Assembly: GCA_037349105.1 (NCBI GenBank)
Contig: JAYJMM010000094.1
Location: 1,178,001-1,242,000 of the forward strand
DNA from: Limnomonas spitsbergensis
Lineage: Eukaryota; Chlorophyta; Chlorophyceae; Chlamydomonadales
Reading direction: 5' to 3'
Length of the DNA stretch: 64,000 nt
A program made the translations under genes and the position numbers. The notes below the pieces were generated by a model. That model made no database searches and had not been told where the DNA came from. It saw nothing but the letters and a program-made list of their open reading frames with translations. Shown in pieces: positions 45,401-54,178 of the stretch. Positions within the stretch are counted from its first letter, which is position 1. Each line of letters begins with the position of its first letter.

Positions 45401-48400
45401 TGGCCTTGGTCAAAACCTACCCTACCAGCCTCTCCCTCTCACTCTCTCACACACTCTCATTCTCTCACATCTGTTGTTTGCCTGTTGTGCTCCCAACCAC
45501 CACCTTGGTCTTGGTCAAAACATACCCTACCGACTTCTCCCTCTCCCTCTCCCCCTCCCTCCCTGTCTATTTATCTTACCTGTCATTGTGCTCCCAACCA
45601 CCACCTTGGCCTTGGTCAGGATCCCTCGCGCAGACAGGTACTTGGGCACAGACTCTGCGGTGCCGTCAGGGGATCCAAAACCTGCATGTACAGGTCCAAT
45701 TTGTAAAGATTAGCCATGTGGACCAGGAGAACGGCAGGCACACAGACTCTGCGGTGCCGTCAGGGGATCCAAACCCTGCATGTACAGGTCCAATTTGTAA
45801 AGATTAGCCATGTGGACCGGGAGAACGGCAGGCACACAGACTCCGCGGTGCCGTCAGGGGATCCAAAACCTGCATGTACAGGTCCAATTTGTAAAGATTA
45901 GCCATGTGGACCGGGAGAACGGCAGGCACACAGACTCTGCGGTGCCGTCAGGGGATCCAAACCCTGCATGTACAGGTCCAATTTGTAAAGATTAGCCATG
46001 TGGACCGGGAGAACGGCAGGCACACAGACTCTGCGGTGCCGTCAGGGGATCCAAACCCTGCATGTACAGGTCCAATTTGTAAAGATTAGCCATGTGGACC
46101 GGGAGAACGGCAGGCACACAGACTCTGCGGTGCCGTCAGGGGATCCAAAACCTGCATGTACAGGTCCAATTTGTAAAGATTAGCCATGTGGACCGGGAGA
46201 ACGGCAGGCACACAGACTCTGCGGTGCCGTCAGGGGATCCAAACCCTGCATGTACAGGTCCAATTTGTAAAGATTAGCCATGTGGACCGGGAGAACGGCA
46301 GGCACACAGACTCTGCGGTGCCGTCAGGGGATCCAAACCCTGCATGTACAGGTCCAATTTGTAAAGATTAGCCATGCCCACCCCAAACTGTCCCCCAGCT
46401 CTGCATTTTGACTGAAACTGGCGTTGACAAACCAGGGTCCTAGTACTCCAACGAATCTATCACACCTCAACCATGCTAATTTTAAAACATAAGCATGGTT
46501 TCGGGACAATAGTACGCACGGTGAGTCAGCCCTGTTGTCAGGGGGGTCCAACCCTTATATATTTCAATTTGAATATCCACGCCTACCAGGTTACTGGCAT
46601 GCACACAAGTCCAAGGTATTGTCTGGGTATCCACTATTCCAAACCCTGCATGCACACATTTCAAACCCCCTCCCCCCTCTGGCCAATCCCCCCCTCTTAC
46701 CCCCTCCTCCTCCCTGTTGCCCCCCCTCCCCCCTCTTGCCTCCCTCCCACCTCCCCCCTCTTGCCTCCCTCCCACGTCCCCCCTCCTGCCTCCCTCCCCC
46801 CTCCCCCCTCTTACTTCCCGACCACCTACCCGCTCTTGCCTCCCTCCCTCCTCATAATAACATCCCTGCGCCACACTCACCGTCATGCGACTCAAAGCAC
46901 TGCAGCAGCCGGGGGTCGATCCCATCTTGCCTCCCTCCCCCCTCCCCCCCCCCCTCCCCCTATCTGCCTTCCTCCCCCCTCCCCCTATCTTGCCTCCCCC
47001 CTCCCCATCTGGCCTCCCCCATCTTGCCCCCATCTTGCCCCCCCCCCCCCTATCTTGCCTCCCCCCTCTCCCTCCTCACACGATCCCTCTTCAATACGAT
47101 CCCTGCGCCACACTCACCGTCATGCGACTCAAAGCACTGCAGCAGCCGGGGGTCCATCCCATCTTGCTCGTGTATGCTCGTGTTCAGAGATGACCTGCGA
47201 AAGGGATGGTGGGGGGGGGGAGGGGGAGCGCTTGATTTTTGCTTGTTTTCTATTTAATTGACAGCCGTGGCAGGACACCAGGCAGAGTACGCTTGTGTTC
47301 ACAGACAACCTGCATATTTGCATAAGGGATGATGGTGGAGGTAGAGGGTGGTGGGTGGGAGTGGTTGGGGTTGGGGGGGTGGCGCTCTTGATTCTAGTTT
47401 TTTTTCTTGAAGCGCCGCGGAAGGAGACCACGTAGTGTATGCTCATATATGAAACCCGCAACACATGCAGGAGCATGCGGCCAACCCCACGCCCGCCACC
47501 AACTCAAGCAGTACCGCCACCCACACAAACATCACAAACATCGCGCCTTGCCCTTTCAATAGCCGCCAAACCTAGGGCACACACTTCAGCAGTGCCCATA
47601 GCGGACCTGGCGGCGGCTGTGAAGGCGGTTAAAATAACAGCCCAGAGAGCTCACAGAGAGCCGCCATTGCTGCTGCAGCTTCAGTAACCGACAAACATGC
47701 ATGGCCTTCCAAGAGTATCCTCTACCGCCTACGCCCATTCCCGGTGTCTTGCATTTCTAATCAATGCCATAGCAGCAGTGCTTTCTTCCCTCTTCTTCTT
47801 AATGCAGCTACAAGAGCCGCAAGCCGAGAGTATGTTTCTGCCGAAATAAGCCGCAAAAGAGACTGATTGTCCGGACGAGCCGACTATCTCCTCGCGCTAC
47901 ATGCGGGCCCCATTAGGTAGAAAGCTACGCGCCCTGGCCTGCTGGGACCCGAATGTAGCGCGTGAGAAAAGCGAGCGACACCATAGCAGGGGTTTAAATG
48001 AGCAAAGGAGAAAAATGCATGAAAGCAAAAGCCCCGGCTACCTCACCCCGCATGCACCTGTAGGCGCACTTTCATAATCCACACACACAACCACAACGTT
48101 GGTCATGCTGAGGGAGGGGGTTCGTGGAATATTAGGCAATCGAATAGCGGTGTGCAGCTGTCACAAGGCACTAGTGATCTGGCGGTATCACTGCGCTCTG
48201 CAGTCACTACTTCAAAACAAATCTATATACCGGTATTAGGAATCTACCAAGCCGTTGCCTAGGGGGGGGGTGCACCTGGTTTCATCATCGTAACCGAGAG
48301 GCCCTTCATTGAGCATGATGTCATCCATCCACACTTGTGTGACCACGGCCCGCCGCGTCTGGAAGGTCTGCACTCATACAGGCAAACAAGCATGCGAGCT

Positions 48401-51319
48401 TAGGTGGACAGACGCACGGGAGGGCAAAGAGTAGTGCATGTTCTTCTAAGCGAGAGTCAACAGGCGCATGGGAGTACAAAGAGTAGTGCTTGTTCTAGGC
48501 AAGGGTCAACAGGCGCATGGGAGGGTATCGAATATGGTAAAGGTTGGGTGAGTGTGGGTGGATGCAAGACATGAAAGCCTGCTCCCGTACAGGATGAGAC
48601 AATGCCTCTACAGGATAAAGGAGTGCTCTGACAGGACAGGTCCGTGCCTCGGCACTATCCTGCAGAAGCCCTGTCTTGCACTGTTGAGTCAGCAGCAAAA
48701 AATCATGCTTATGGTGTTGATTCGACAGCAAAAAACAGAGTTACACAGGATTGGACAGGGTAGGCTGTGTGTGAGGGGATCTTCCCCCTGGTGGTAGGAG
48801 GATTAGCCCAGCACAGCCATGACCTGTCCCATGACCTGGAAAATAATGAACCCTAAGATCATGGACTCCCAAACCCTGAAATCTAGTTGTTCGAAACCAC
48901 AGCTCTGCTGAAACCCGAAGTCTTCAACCTAAATGCCCTGGAGCCTGGAAAGTGTGAACCCTAGGCGTACCTGAATCACATTTGGATGGCGGAGACCCTG
49001 CGCACACAACCAGCACAGTGATAAAGAGTGAGGATGGGGCCAAACAAGAGTGATAAAGAGTGGGGACGAAGCCCAACATGAGTGATGTAGAGTAAGGAAG
49101 AGGTCCGACAAGAGAGGGGCACAGAGTGTGGAGCATGCTAGATAATGATGAATAGTGAGGATTCCAGGACCATGCTAAAGAAATACATGTTTAGTTAGGA
49201 AATGCCGTGTTTTATCAAATGTATTGGCTTAGCACGATGCCTAACCCAGGCCGCATGGCAAGTTAAGAGGCTGCTCTCAAACACGATTTTGTGACGGCGT
49301 GCTTCACATAAGAATCAGGTCAAACAGCCTGCCCCTGGAAATGTGTGACCACACACTCTCCATCCAGATCCACCATGGATCCACCCTTAGATCCGTCCTG
49401 AACCAAACCTAGCTCCAACCTGGATCCACACTGCTTACGTCGCAGATCTGGACCTCAATTTTCGCCATGTCGTCCACATGGTCAACACCGTTGGAGATGA
49501 GGATCTTTACTGCAACCTCAACCTGGGCACGAGCAAGGCGGGGGGACACGAGCAAATAAAAACAGGCAGAGCCAGGACGTTTCACTAGCGGGGGGCATGG
49601 ACGGCCTAAAGGGATTCCCTCGCCAGTCAGAGAGGATGGCCAGAGAGGGATAAAACATGGGCGGCCAGCAGAAGGGGGACTGAGAAGAGGAGGGCCGTGG
49701 AGAGTGGGGCCGAGAAGGGAACCGGAAAGAGATGAGCCAAAGAGAGGGGCAGAAAAAAAGTAGGCGTCTGGTGGGGCCAGTGCTGCTAGTGTTTTCGCAA
49801 GCGAGATATGGCTTGGTGAGACAACCAGAGAGGGGCCGGCTCTCAATGGCCTAGTTTCCGCTGTGGCCGCTGAAGTGGTGATGTAAATCGTGCCAGGGGA
49901 TATACTGTGCGGGGATGTTTCATACACTTCGGTATTTAACTTATTTATAATTCGCACTGCTACAGCTGACTGTATTCTAGATTAGGCCAGGGAATTGTCG
50001 TATGTGGACTTCCAAAATTGGACAGCATGTTAAAGAATAAAACAAATAAAGATGTCGCTTTATCCTCATTGGTACAGTACAGTATGTAAAATTATATCCA
50101 GTACCGTACAAGGGAGGAGAAGGCAACGACCCATGCTGAGAGGTTTCATCTATCTATCATGTTCTATACCCCATGCATGCATGCTGGGGACTTGCAGCTT
50201 TCATCTTAAAACGCACCATGCATGCATCGATCAATGATGTTATTCAAGTTACAAGCCACCATGTTTCCAATTGCCATGCATGCACGCTGGGAGCTTTTAC
50301 CTATCTATTACATAAAATGCCACCCTGCCTGCGCCTTGGGAGCTTGCATCCATCTATATGAGAATAATATTATGTTGCCAATCCCTAATCATGTTACATG
50401 CCACTATGCATGCGTGCATGGTGGCTACTATGTACTAAGTTGCATGCGACCAGTCATGCATGCTGGAAGCTTGCATCTATGGGTGATTACAGCTATCAAT
50501 CACCTTCCATGCAGCTATGCATGCATGCTAAGATCTTGCAGCTATCAATCACCTTCCATGCCGCTATGCATGCATGCTAAGATCTTGCAGCTATCTATCT
50601 TCTTGCATGCCGCCATGCATAAGAATGCATGGTTGCTGCTATCTATTATCTTGTATGTCGCCATGCATGCATGCTGGGAGCTTGCACCTATATACCATCT
50701 ATTCATCTTACATGCCGCCATCGCGCTTGAAAGACGCATCCAAAGCCTCCAGTTCCGAGTAGCTTCACTCTGCTCAGCCCTGCGTCATGCAACAACCGTG
50801 CCAACGGTGGTGACTGGCAATGAGGCATTTGTTTGGGCTGGAGAGGCACATTAGGCCATGTGGATGGGAACACACCGAGCAGCAATCAGGCCATCCAGGT
50901 GGGTACATACCGAGCAGCAATGTCTCGCACATAATCGTGTCTGACGCTGTTTTGCCGATTTTGTCCCAAAACTCGGTCGCAGAAGACTCCATAAGCTGGT
51001 TGCTGTGTCCGCTCTTTACTGTCATACGAGCGCTGCTTCCCTCAGCAGGTGGCGCATCCCGCATCATTAAATTGCTCATTCGCTCGGACTGAGGGATCAA
51101 CAAGGACATTGGAACAGTCGGCACTGGCGATGGAGGGCTGGTTAGTGGCGGAGTGGTGTCGGTCAATTTAACTAGGACATCTTTCGATTCAAGCGGTGCA
51201 GGAGCTGCCATTGGTGTCAGTCGAGGCGTGGATCGGTCCGGCTGCATGACCATGTCCGTTGCCAATGGTTGAGCAGACCCTTTGGCATCCTCTTCAAGGG
51301 GGCGGAAACAGCAAAACAT
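35957..51319 (-). CDS. Protein kinase (TKL-like), 13 exons, 650 residues
   Basis: I assembled the gene by matching kinase motifs with GT-AG sites; every exon junction keeps phase. Order of motifs: MFCCF N-terminus (possible lipid-modified Cys, inference), GTGGFGCV (Gly loop), VAVK, KIEVQ (helix C Glu), LRHPNVIQ, hinge VIVMELANVGTLDEAIK, catalytic loop HCDLKPSNVL, DFG, MAPE, SDIYSWGIML, LRPKWPKG, DPDARPTA. Catalytic Asp, Lys and Asn are present. The usual Arg of HRD is Cys, so it is a non-RD kinase. A roughly 150-residue low-complexity C-terminal tail follows. It resembles tyrosine-kinase-like Ser/Thr kinases; substrate unknown. Introns hold satellites and copies of exon edges, and total about 13.4 kb against 1.95 kb coding. 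A broken partial duplicate lies at 29,582-30,035. Weakest junctions: exon 1/2 and exon 5. Confidence 0.85.
36490..36625. repeat. 12-bp minisatellite TGTGCATGGATG
   Basis: About 11 imperfect copies in kinase intron 12, a few bases before the acceptor of exon 13. Confidence 0.8.
37045..37095 (-). repeat. Partial copy of kinase exon 12 donor edge
   Basis: Matches GGACACCTCCCAGAGCTACA...GTACGAAA of exon 12, but the donor GT is changed to AT. It lies about 100 bp downstream in intron 12. Confidence 0.75.
37173..37260 (-). CDS. Kinase exon 12 (subdomain X)
   Basis: VIVSGVTAGKLRPKWPKG...LQELYE, donor GTAAGG. A partial copy of its 3' part without a usable donor lies at 37,045-37,095. Confidence 0.88.
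37425..37962 (-). repeat. Tandem copies of kinase exon 11 donor edge (4)
   Basis: Four copies, 130-142 bp apart, of the exon-11 3' half (ACTCCTGGGG..ATCATGC to GGACAT..CC) with following GTGGGG-type donor and the intron start. Copies centre on about 37,455, 37,590, 37,725 and 37,870. They lack an acceptor directly upstream, so they look like retained exon-end duplications in intron 11. Confidence 0.85.
37963..38065 (-). CDS. Kinase exon 11 (subdomain IX)
   Basis: RFRRNMCKKSDIYSWGIML...MEPYKDIPS, acceptor CCGCAG, donor GTGGGG. Partial tandem copies flank both sides. Confidence 0.9.
38110..38250 (-). repeat. Copies of kinase exon 11 acceptor edge (2)
   Basis: Two diverged copies of the exon-11 start (CATGTGCAAGAAGT region, here GTGCAAGAGGTCGGACATCT and GTGCAAGAAGTTTGACATGT), about 70-80 bp apart, in intron 10. 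Confidence 0.75.
39053..39571. repeat. 28-bp satellite, small array (about 18 copies)
   Basis: Same unit as the 20.8-29.4 kb array, inside kinase intron 10. It ends ten bases or so before the donor side of exon 10. Confidence 0.95.
39588..39677 (-). CDS. Kinase exon 10 (DFG to APE)
   Basis: 30 codons: VCDFGLSKIV...KPFGTLIYMAPE, the activation segment, flanked by CAG and GTGAGC. Confidence 0.92.
39934..40038 (-). CDS. Kinase exon 9 (catalytic loop)
   Basis: 35 codons: GISALHEMGIIHCDLKPSNV..., donor GTAAGT. Catalytic Asp, Lys and Asn are present; HCD replaces HRD. Confidence 0.92.
40463..42352. repeat. 23-bp satellite, array 2 (about 82 copies)
   Basis: Same unit as 30,529-31,497, inside kinase intron 8. 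The sense (minus) strand is free of stop codons in all three frames for most of its length, giving apparent frames of 617-689 codons. Units near 40,470-40,830 have extra GACACCT heptamers. Confidence 0.95.
42655..43290. repeat. Dispersed ~145-bp repeat, copies 3 and 4
   Basis: Copies at about 42,655-42,745 (GGCCGGCGGCCAAAGCAACA, GGCATGCTGCCCCAGGTCCC) and 43,165-43,290 (GGACCCAACCTCGTCAGGCC, TAGCTGAATGGTAGCTGAAT), separated by unique AT-richer sequence with TTTAGGG motifs. Confidence 0.45.
43311..44209 (-). repeat. Tandem copies of kinase exon 8 donor edge (9)
   Basis: Nine copies about 97-110 bp apart (starting near 43,311, 43,421, 43,518, 43,617, 43,714, 43,811, 43,910, 44,009 and 44,108) before the true exon end at 44,210. 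Each carries CTGCGCACGATGAGGGACAT...GCGCAG followed by GTCAGTATTGAC, so each repeats an intact-looking donor with its last ~30 coding bases. Confidence 0.92.
44210..44349 (-). CDS. Kinase exon 8 (hinge, subdomains V-VIa)
   Basis: 46 codons: VIVMELANVGTLDEAIK...RTMRDMAQ, acceptor TTTGCAG, donor GTCAGT. Both edges are copied repeatedly in the flanking introns. Confidence 0.9.
44420..44820 (-). repeat. Copies of kinase exon 8 acceptor edge (3)
   Basis: TGATTGTGATGGAGCTGGCC recurs near 44,460, 44,630 and (diverged) 44,790. The nearest keeps CAG before it; the other two have CAC and so lack the acceptor AG. Spacing is about 165 bp. Confidence 0.85.
45580..45681 (-). CDS. Kinase exon 7
   Basis: FGSPDGTAESVPKYLS...LTKAKVVVGSTMT, with acceptor ATGCAG and donor GTAAGA. 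Its first ~35 nt with acceptor are tandemly copied seven more times upstream in the transcript (to 46,376). Confidence 0.75.
45690..46376 (-). repeat. 94-bp tandem array carrying the kinase exon 7 acceptor (7 extra copies)
   Basis: Exact 94-bp period. Each unit has intron end ...CTGTACATGCAG, then GGTTTGGATCCCCTGACGGC...GTCTGTG, i.e. an acceptor plus the first ~35 coding bases of exon 7. Only the last unit (45,580-45,681) continues into the rest of the exon. Units are nearly identical, so amplification is recent. Confidence 0.95.
46660..47090. repeat. C-rich (CCTCCC) intronic tract
   Basis: Low-complexity CCTCCC-type sequence in kinase intron 6, on the plus strand, so the transcript is GGGAGG-rich. 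It contains a copy of the exon-6 donor half (46,866-46,925). Confidence 0.8.
46866..46925 (-). repeat. Partial copy of kinase exon 6 donor edge
   Basis: GATGGGATCGACCCCCGGCT...GCATGACG followed by GTGAGTG, one base different from exon 6, with donor intact. Confidence 0.85.
47118..47194 (-). CDS. Kinase exon 6 (insert)
   Basis: 25 codons SSLNTSIHEQDG...LLQCFESHD, phases 2/1 matching its neighbours. Its donor-side half is copied once more at about 46,866-46,925. Confidence 0.7.
48276..48367 (-). CDS. Kinase exon 5 (strand 4 / insert)
   Basis: TFQTRRAVVTQVWMDD...YDDET plus two bases. It joins in phase to exons 4 and 6. The sequence is less conserved, and I rely on splice sites and phase. Confidence 0.65.
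48971..48997 (-). CDS. Kinase exon 4 (27-nt microexon)
   Basis: Nine codons, GLRHPNVIQ (subdomain IV), between GCGCAG and GTACGC. It is in phase 0 on both sides, so skipping it would keep the frame while removing the conserved HPN motif. Confidence 0.8.
49439..49522 (-). CDS. Kinase exon 3 (VAVK lysine, helix C)
   Basis: 28 codons: VEVAVKILISNG...MAKIEVQICD. The VAVK Lys is the ATP-binding lysine; Glu in KIE is the likely helix C partner. Acceptor CCCAG, donor GTAAGC. Confidence 0.85.
50160..50710. repeat. CATGCATG-rich tandem repeats
   Basis: About ten degenerate copies, 50-65 bp, of GCCATGCATGCATGCTGGGA + GCTTGCA.CTAT in kinase intron 2. The palindromic CATGCATGC core recurs. Confidence 0.8.
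50712..50813 (-). CDS. Kinase exon 2 (Gly loop)
   Basis: 34 codons, subdomain I: VKLLGTGGFGCVFQARWRH, ended by donor GTAAGA. The acceptor GCCAG at 50,814 leaves a 62-nt intron; an alternative in-phase acceptor lies slightly upstream. Confidence 0.75.
50876..51319 (-). CDS. Kinase exon 1 (N-terminal region)
   Basis: 148 codons from ATG 51,317-51,319: MFCCF, then a Pro/Ser/Thr-rich stretch, then MESSATEFWDKIGKTASDTI. A 35-bp tandem duplication at its end gives two donors, GTATGT (50,910) and GTGTGT (50,875). Only the second keeps phase with exon 2. Confidence 0.65.
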
Positions 51320-52739
51320 CCTGGCAGGGCTGCAGTTTGAGAAGCGGAACGGCGGTGTGATCGGCTTCGTATGGAGACAAAGTATCGACAGATTACGGTG
51401 GAAATTCGATACCGTAAAGTGGTGTTGAGGCTAAAGTGGTGACCAAACGGACAGCCGCTTGGTGGTGAGAATAAAATTATGCATACAGATACGGCGACGA
51501 CGCAGCAATTATGCCACGCGGGGTCTCAGCAGTAACGAACAGGTCATTTATGGGCCGTGTCCAAGGCAGTGTGTTCCGGAAGTCGACTTATAGAATGTGA
51601 AATAATTAGTAAGATATGTGGTAGATTCATCTAAAGACTGTCGTCATATTCCCATAGGCATTCTATACTTCCTGTCCTGCATGGGAAACTAGCAAGTCGG
51701 CATGCCCTTTATTTATCCATGAGTAAGGTCAAGGGACCCGTACATGGGTGGGTGTTTTGCAGGACATGGGTGTGTCACGACTCACGCATGTAGGAAAACC
51801 ACTTATAAACCACTTTGAGAGGGGTGTTATAAGGTTTGATAAGTGCCAAGACGACTTTTGAATTGTCGATACTGCGTGAATCATTTCACCCCTTACGCAC
51901 TTCCTTGCATACCTTTCAGCCACTTTTCTTTTGTTGTGACTTGATCCACGCTTCTGTAAAGTGGTGTATATTGTTTTTAGGGATAATGGGAGACTGTAAA
52001 AAAAGTGTGCCCAGAAAAAAGAAGTGACTAAAAAAAACGGTCACCAAACCTACAATGCCGTCGCGACGGCTGACGACGCTCCGCAGGCACAGGCCAGGGG
52101 TGGGTTGCCACAAAGTGATCTACCGCAAGCGCGGCCTCGATCAAGATCAGCGCATTAGCAATGCGATTCGATTGTTTCCAACGTCGGGTGTAGGCGATAG
52201 GTATTCGAATTTTTTTTTGGCTGCGCGGCGATGACACCTCTCGCCCGCCACCCACCCAACGTAATCGTCCGTGACTAATGCCGTACTGGTGTCAGTCGCT
52301 TACAGCCTAGCACCGACGATACTGATCAAGCGGAGGCCGCGAGTTCGGTACCTGCCGGTGGCAGATTAAGTTGTTGCAGACCGTGCGTTATCGCACTGAC
52401 ACCCCGATGGTTGTTTGCACCTGAAAGGAAACAACCCTGAAAGAGAGCGAAGGGTTCAAGGAAAAGAAAAGACACCAAAAGAAACCCGGAAAAGGTGACA
52501 AGAACCCCGTTGTATTTTATAAATGCCATAGCGGAGGTGCTATTTGAAGACGCCTAAGAGCTCAGGGGAGGAGGAGGATATCGGACTGCGGCTGGCGTCT
52601 CTGCGGCTAAGAAAGAAATCGACGCCATTGCGATGGAACAGTGCGGAGTAAACATCATGGAACAACACTAAGCAAAACCAACAGGGGCAAGAGCGAAGTC
52701 ACCCACTGCGTATGCAGAAGCACTGTCTACCCCAAGCAT
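51320..52739. other. Upstream of kinase gene, no gene recognised
   Basis: Should contain the kinase promoter and 5' UTR; no clear TATA box. It includes dispersed repeat copy A (51,791-51,906). The remainder shows no recognisable coding sequence. Confidence 0.45.
51791..51906 (+). repeat. Dispersed repeat copy A (inverted with 61,374-61,487)
   Basis: About 115 bp at over 90 percent identity with the reverse complement of 61,374-61,487, including AGGAAAACCACTTATAAACC and CGTGAATCATTTCACCCCTT. Probably a mobile-element fragment of unknown family. Confidence 0.75.
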
Positions 52740-54178
52740 GAGCTGCATGCAGCCCTGCATGCTGCACCACCGCACCTTTGCGGCTTTGCCCCCCTAATGC
52801 GCTGCTTGCGTCCGCACCCCTGCCCCCCTAAAGCACTGCTTGCACGCTGCACCACCACCCCCTGATGTACTGCATGCATGATATACCAGCCACCGCCCTC
52901 CTGCCCCTCCAATGCGCTGCTTGCGTGCTGCAATACCACCCATCTCTACCCCTTCATGGTCTGCTTACATGCTACACCACCACCTCCCTGCCCCCCAAAT
53001 GTGCTGCTTGCATGCTACACCACCGCCCTCCTGCCCCCTAATACGCTGCTTGCGTGCTACGCCACCGCCCCCTTGCCCCCCTATGCGCTGCTGACATCTG
53101 CACCACCGCGCCCCACCCTAAGGTGCTGCTTGCATGCTATACCACCGCCCCCTTGTCCCCCTAATGCGTTGCTTTGATTCTGCACCACCGCGCCCCACCC
53201 TAATGCGCTGCTAGCATGATGCACCACAGCGGCCCCCCCCTTATGTGCTGCTTGCATGCTATACCACCGCCCGCTTGCCCCCCTAATGCGCTGCTTGGAT
53301 TATGCACCACTGCGCCCCACCTCAATGCGCTGCTTGCATGATGCACCACTGCCGCCCCCCCCTTATGTGCTGCTTGCACGCTTCACCACCGCCCCCTTGC
53401 CCCCCTAGTACGCTGCTTGCATGCTACACCACCGCCCCCTTGCCCCCCTAATGGGCTGCTGGCATTCTGCACCACCGCACGCTACCCTAATGCGCTGCTT
53501 GCATGCCCCACCACCGCATCACTGCCCCCCTTATGCGCTTCCTGCATGCCACACCACTGCAACCCTCCCCCCTAATGTGCTTTATGCATAATGCACCACC
53601 GCAGCCCCCTTTAATGCGCTGCTTGCATGCTCCACCACCGCCCTCCGGCCCCCATAATGCGCTGTTTGCATGCTGCATCACCGCCCCCTTGCCCCCCTAA
53701 AGCGCTGCTTGCATGCTGCATCACCGCCCCCTTGCTGCCCTATTGTGCTGCTTGCATGCTGCACCACCGCGCCCCACCCTTAGGCGCGGCTCACATGCTA
53801 CAGCACCGACCCCCTGCCCACCTAATGCGCTGCTTACATGTTACACCACCGCCCCCTTGCCCCCCTCATGCGCAGCTTGCATGCTACACCACCGCCCCCT
53901 TACCCCCCTAATGCGCTGCTTGGATTCTGCACAACCGCACCCCACCCTAATGCGCTGTTTGCATGATGCACCACCGCAGCCCCCCCTAATGTGCTGCTTA
54001 CATGCTACACCACTGCCCCCTTGCCCCCCTAATGCGCTGCTTGCATGCTACACCACCGCCCCCTTACCCCCCTAATGCGCTGCTTGGATTCTGCACCACC
54101 GCGCCCCCCCCTTATGTGCTGCTTGCATGATGCACCACCGCCCCCTTGCCCCCCTAAAGCGCTGCTTGCATGCTGCAC
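52740..54178. repeat. ~43-bp degenerate minisatellite
   Basis: Roughly 30 copies of AATGCGCTGCTTGCATGCTA + CACCACCGCCCCCTTGCCCCCCT, with much variation. It grades into the 18-bp array. Confidence 0.85.

Noticed and set aside
44981..45713. Plus-strand Ser/Pro/Leu-rich frames of up to 241 codons
   Set aside because: Antisense of a purine-rich kinase intron and exon 7; low complexity, no domain.
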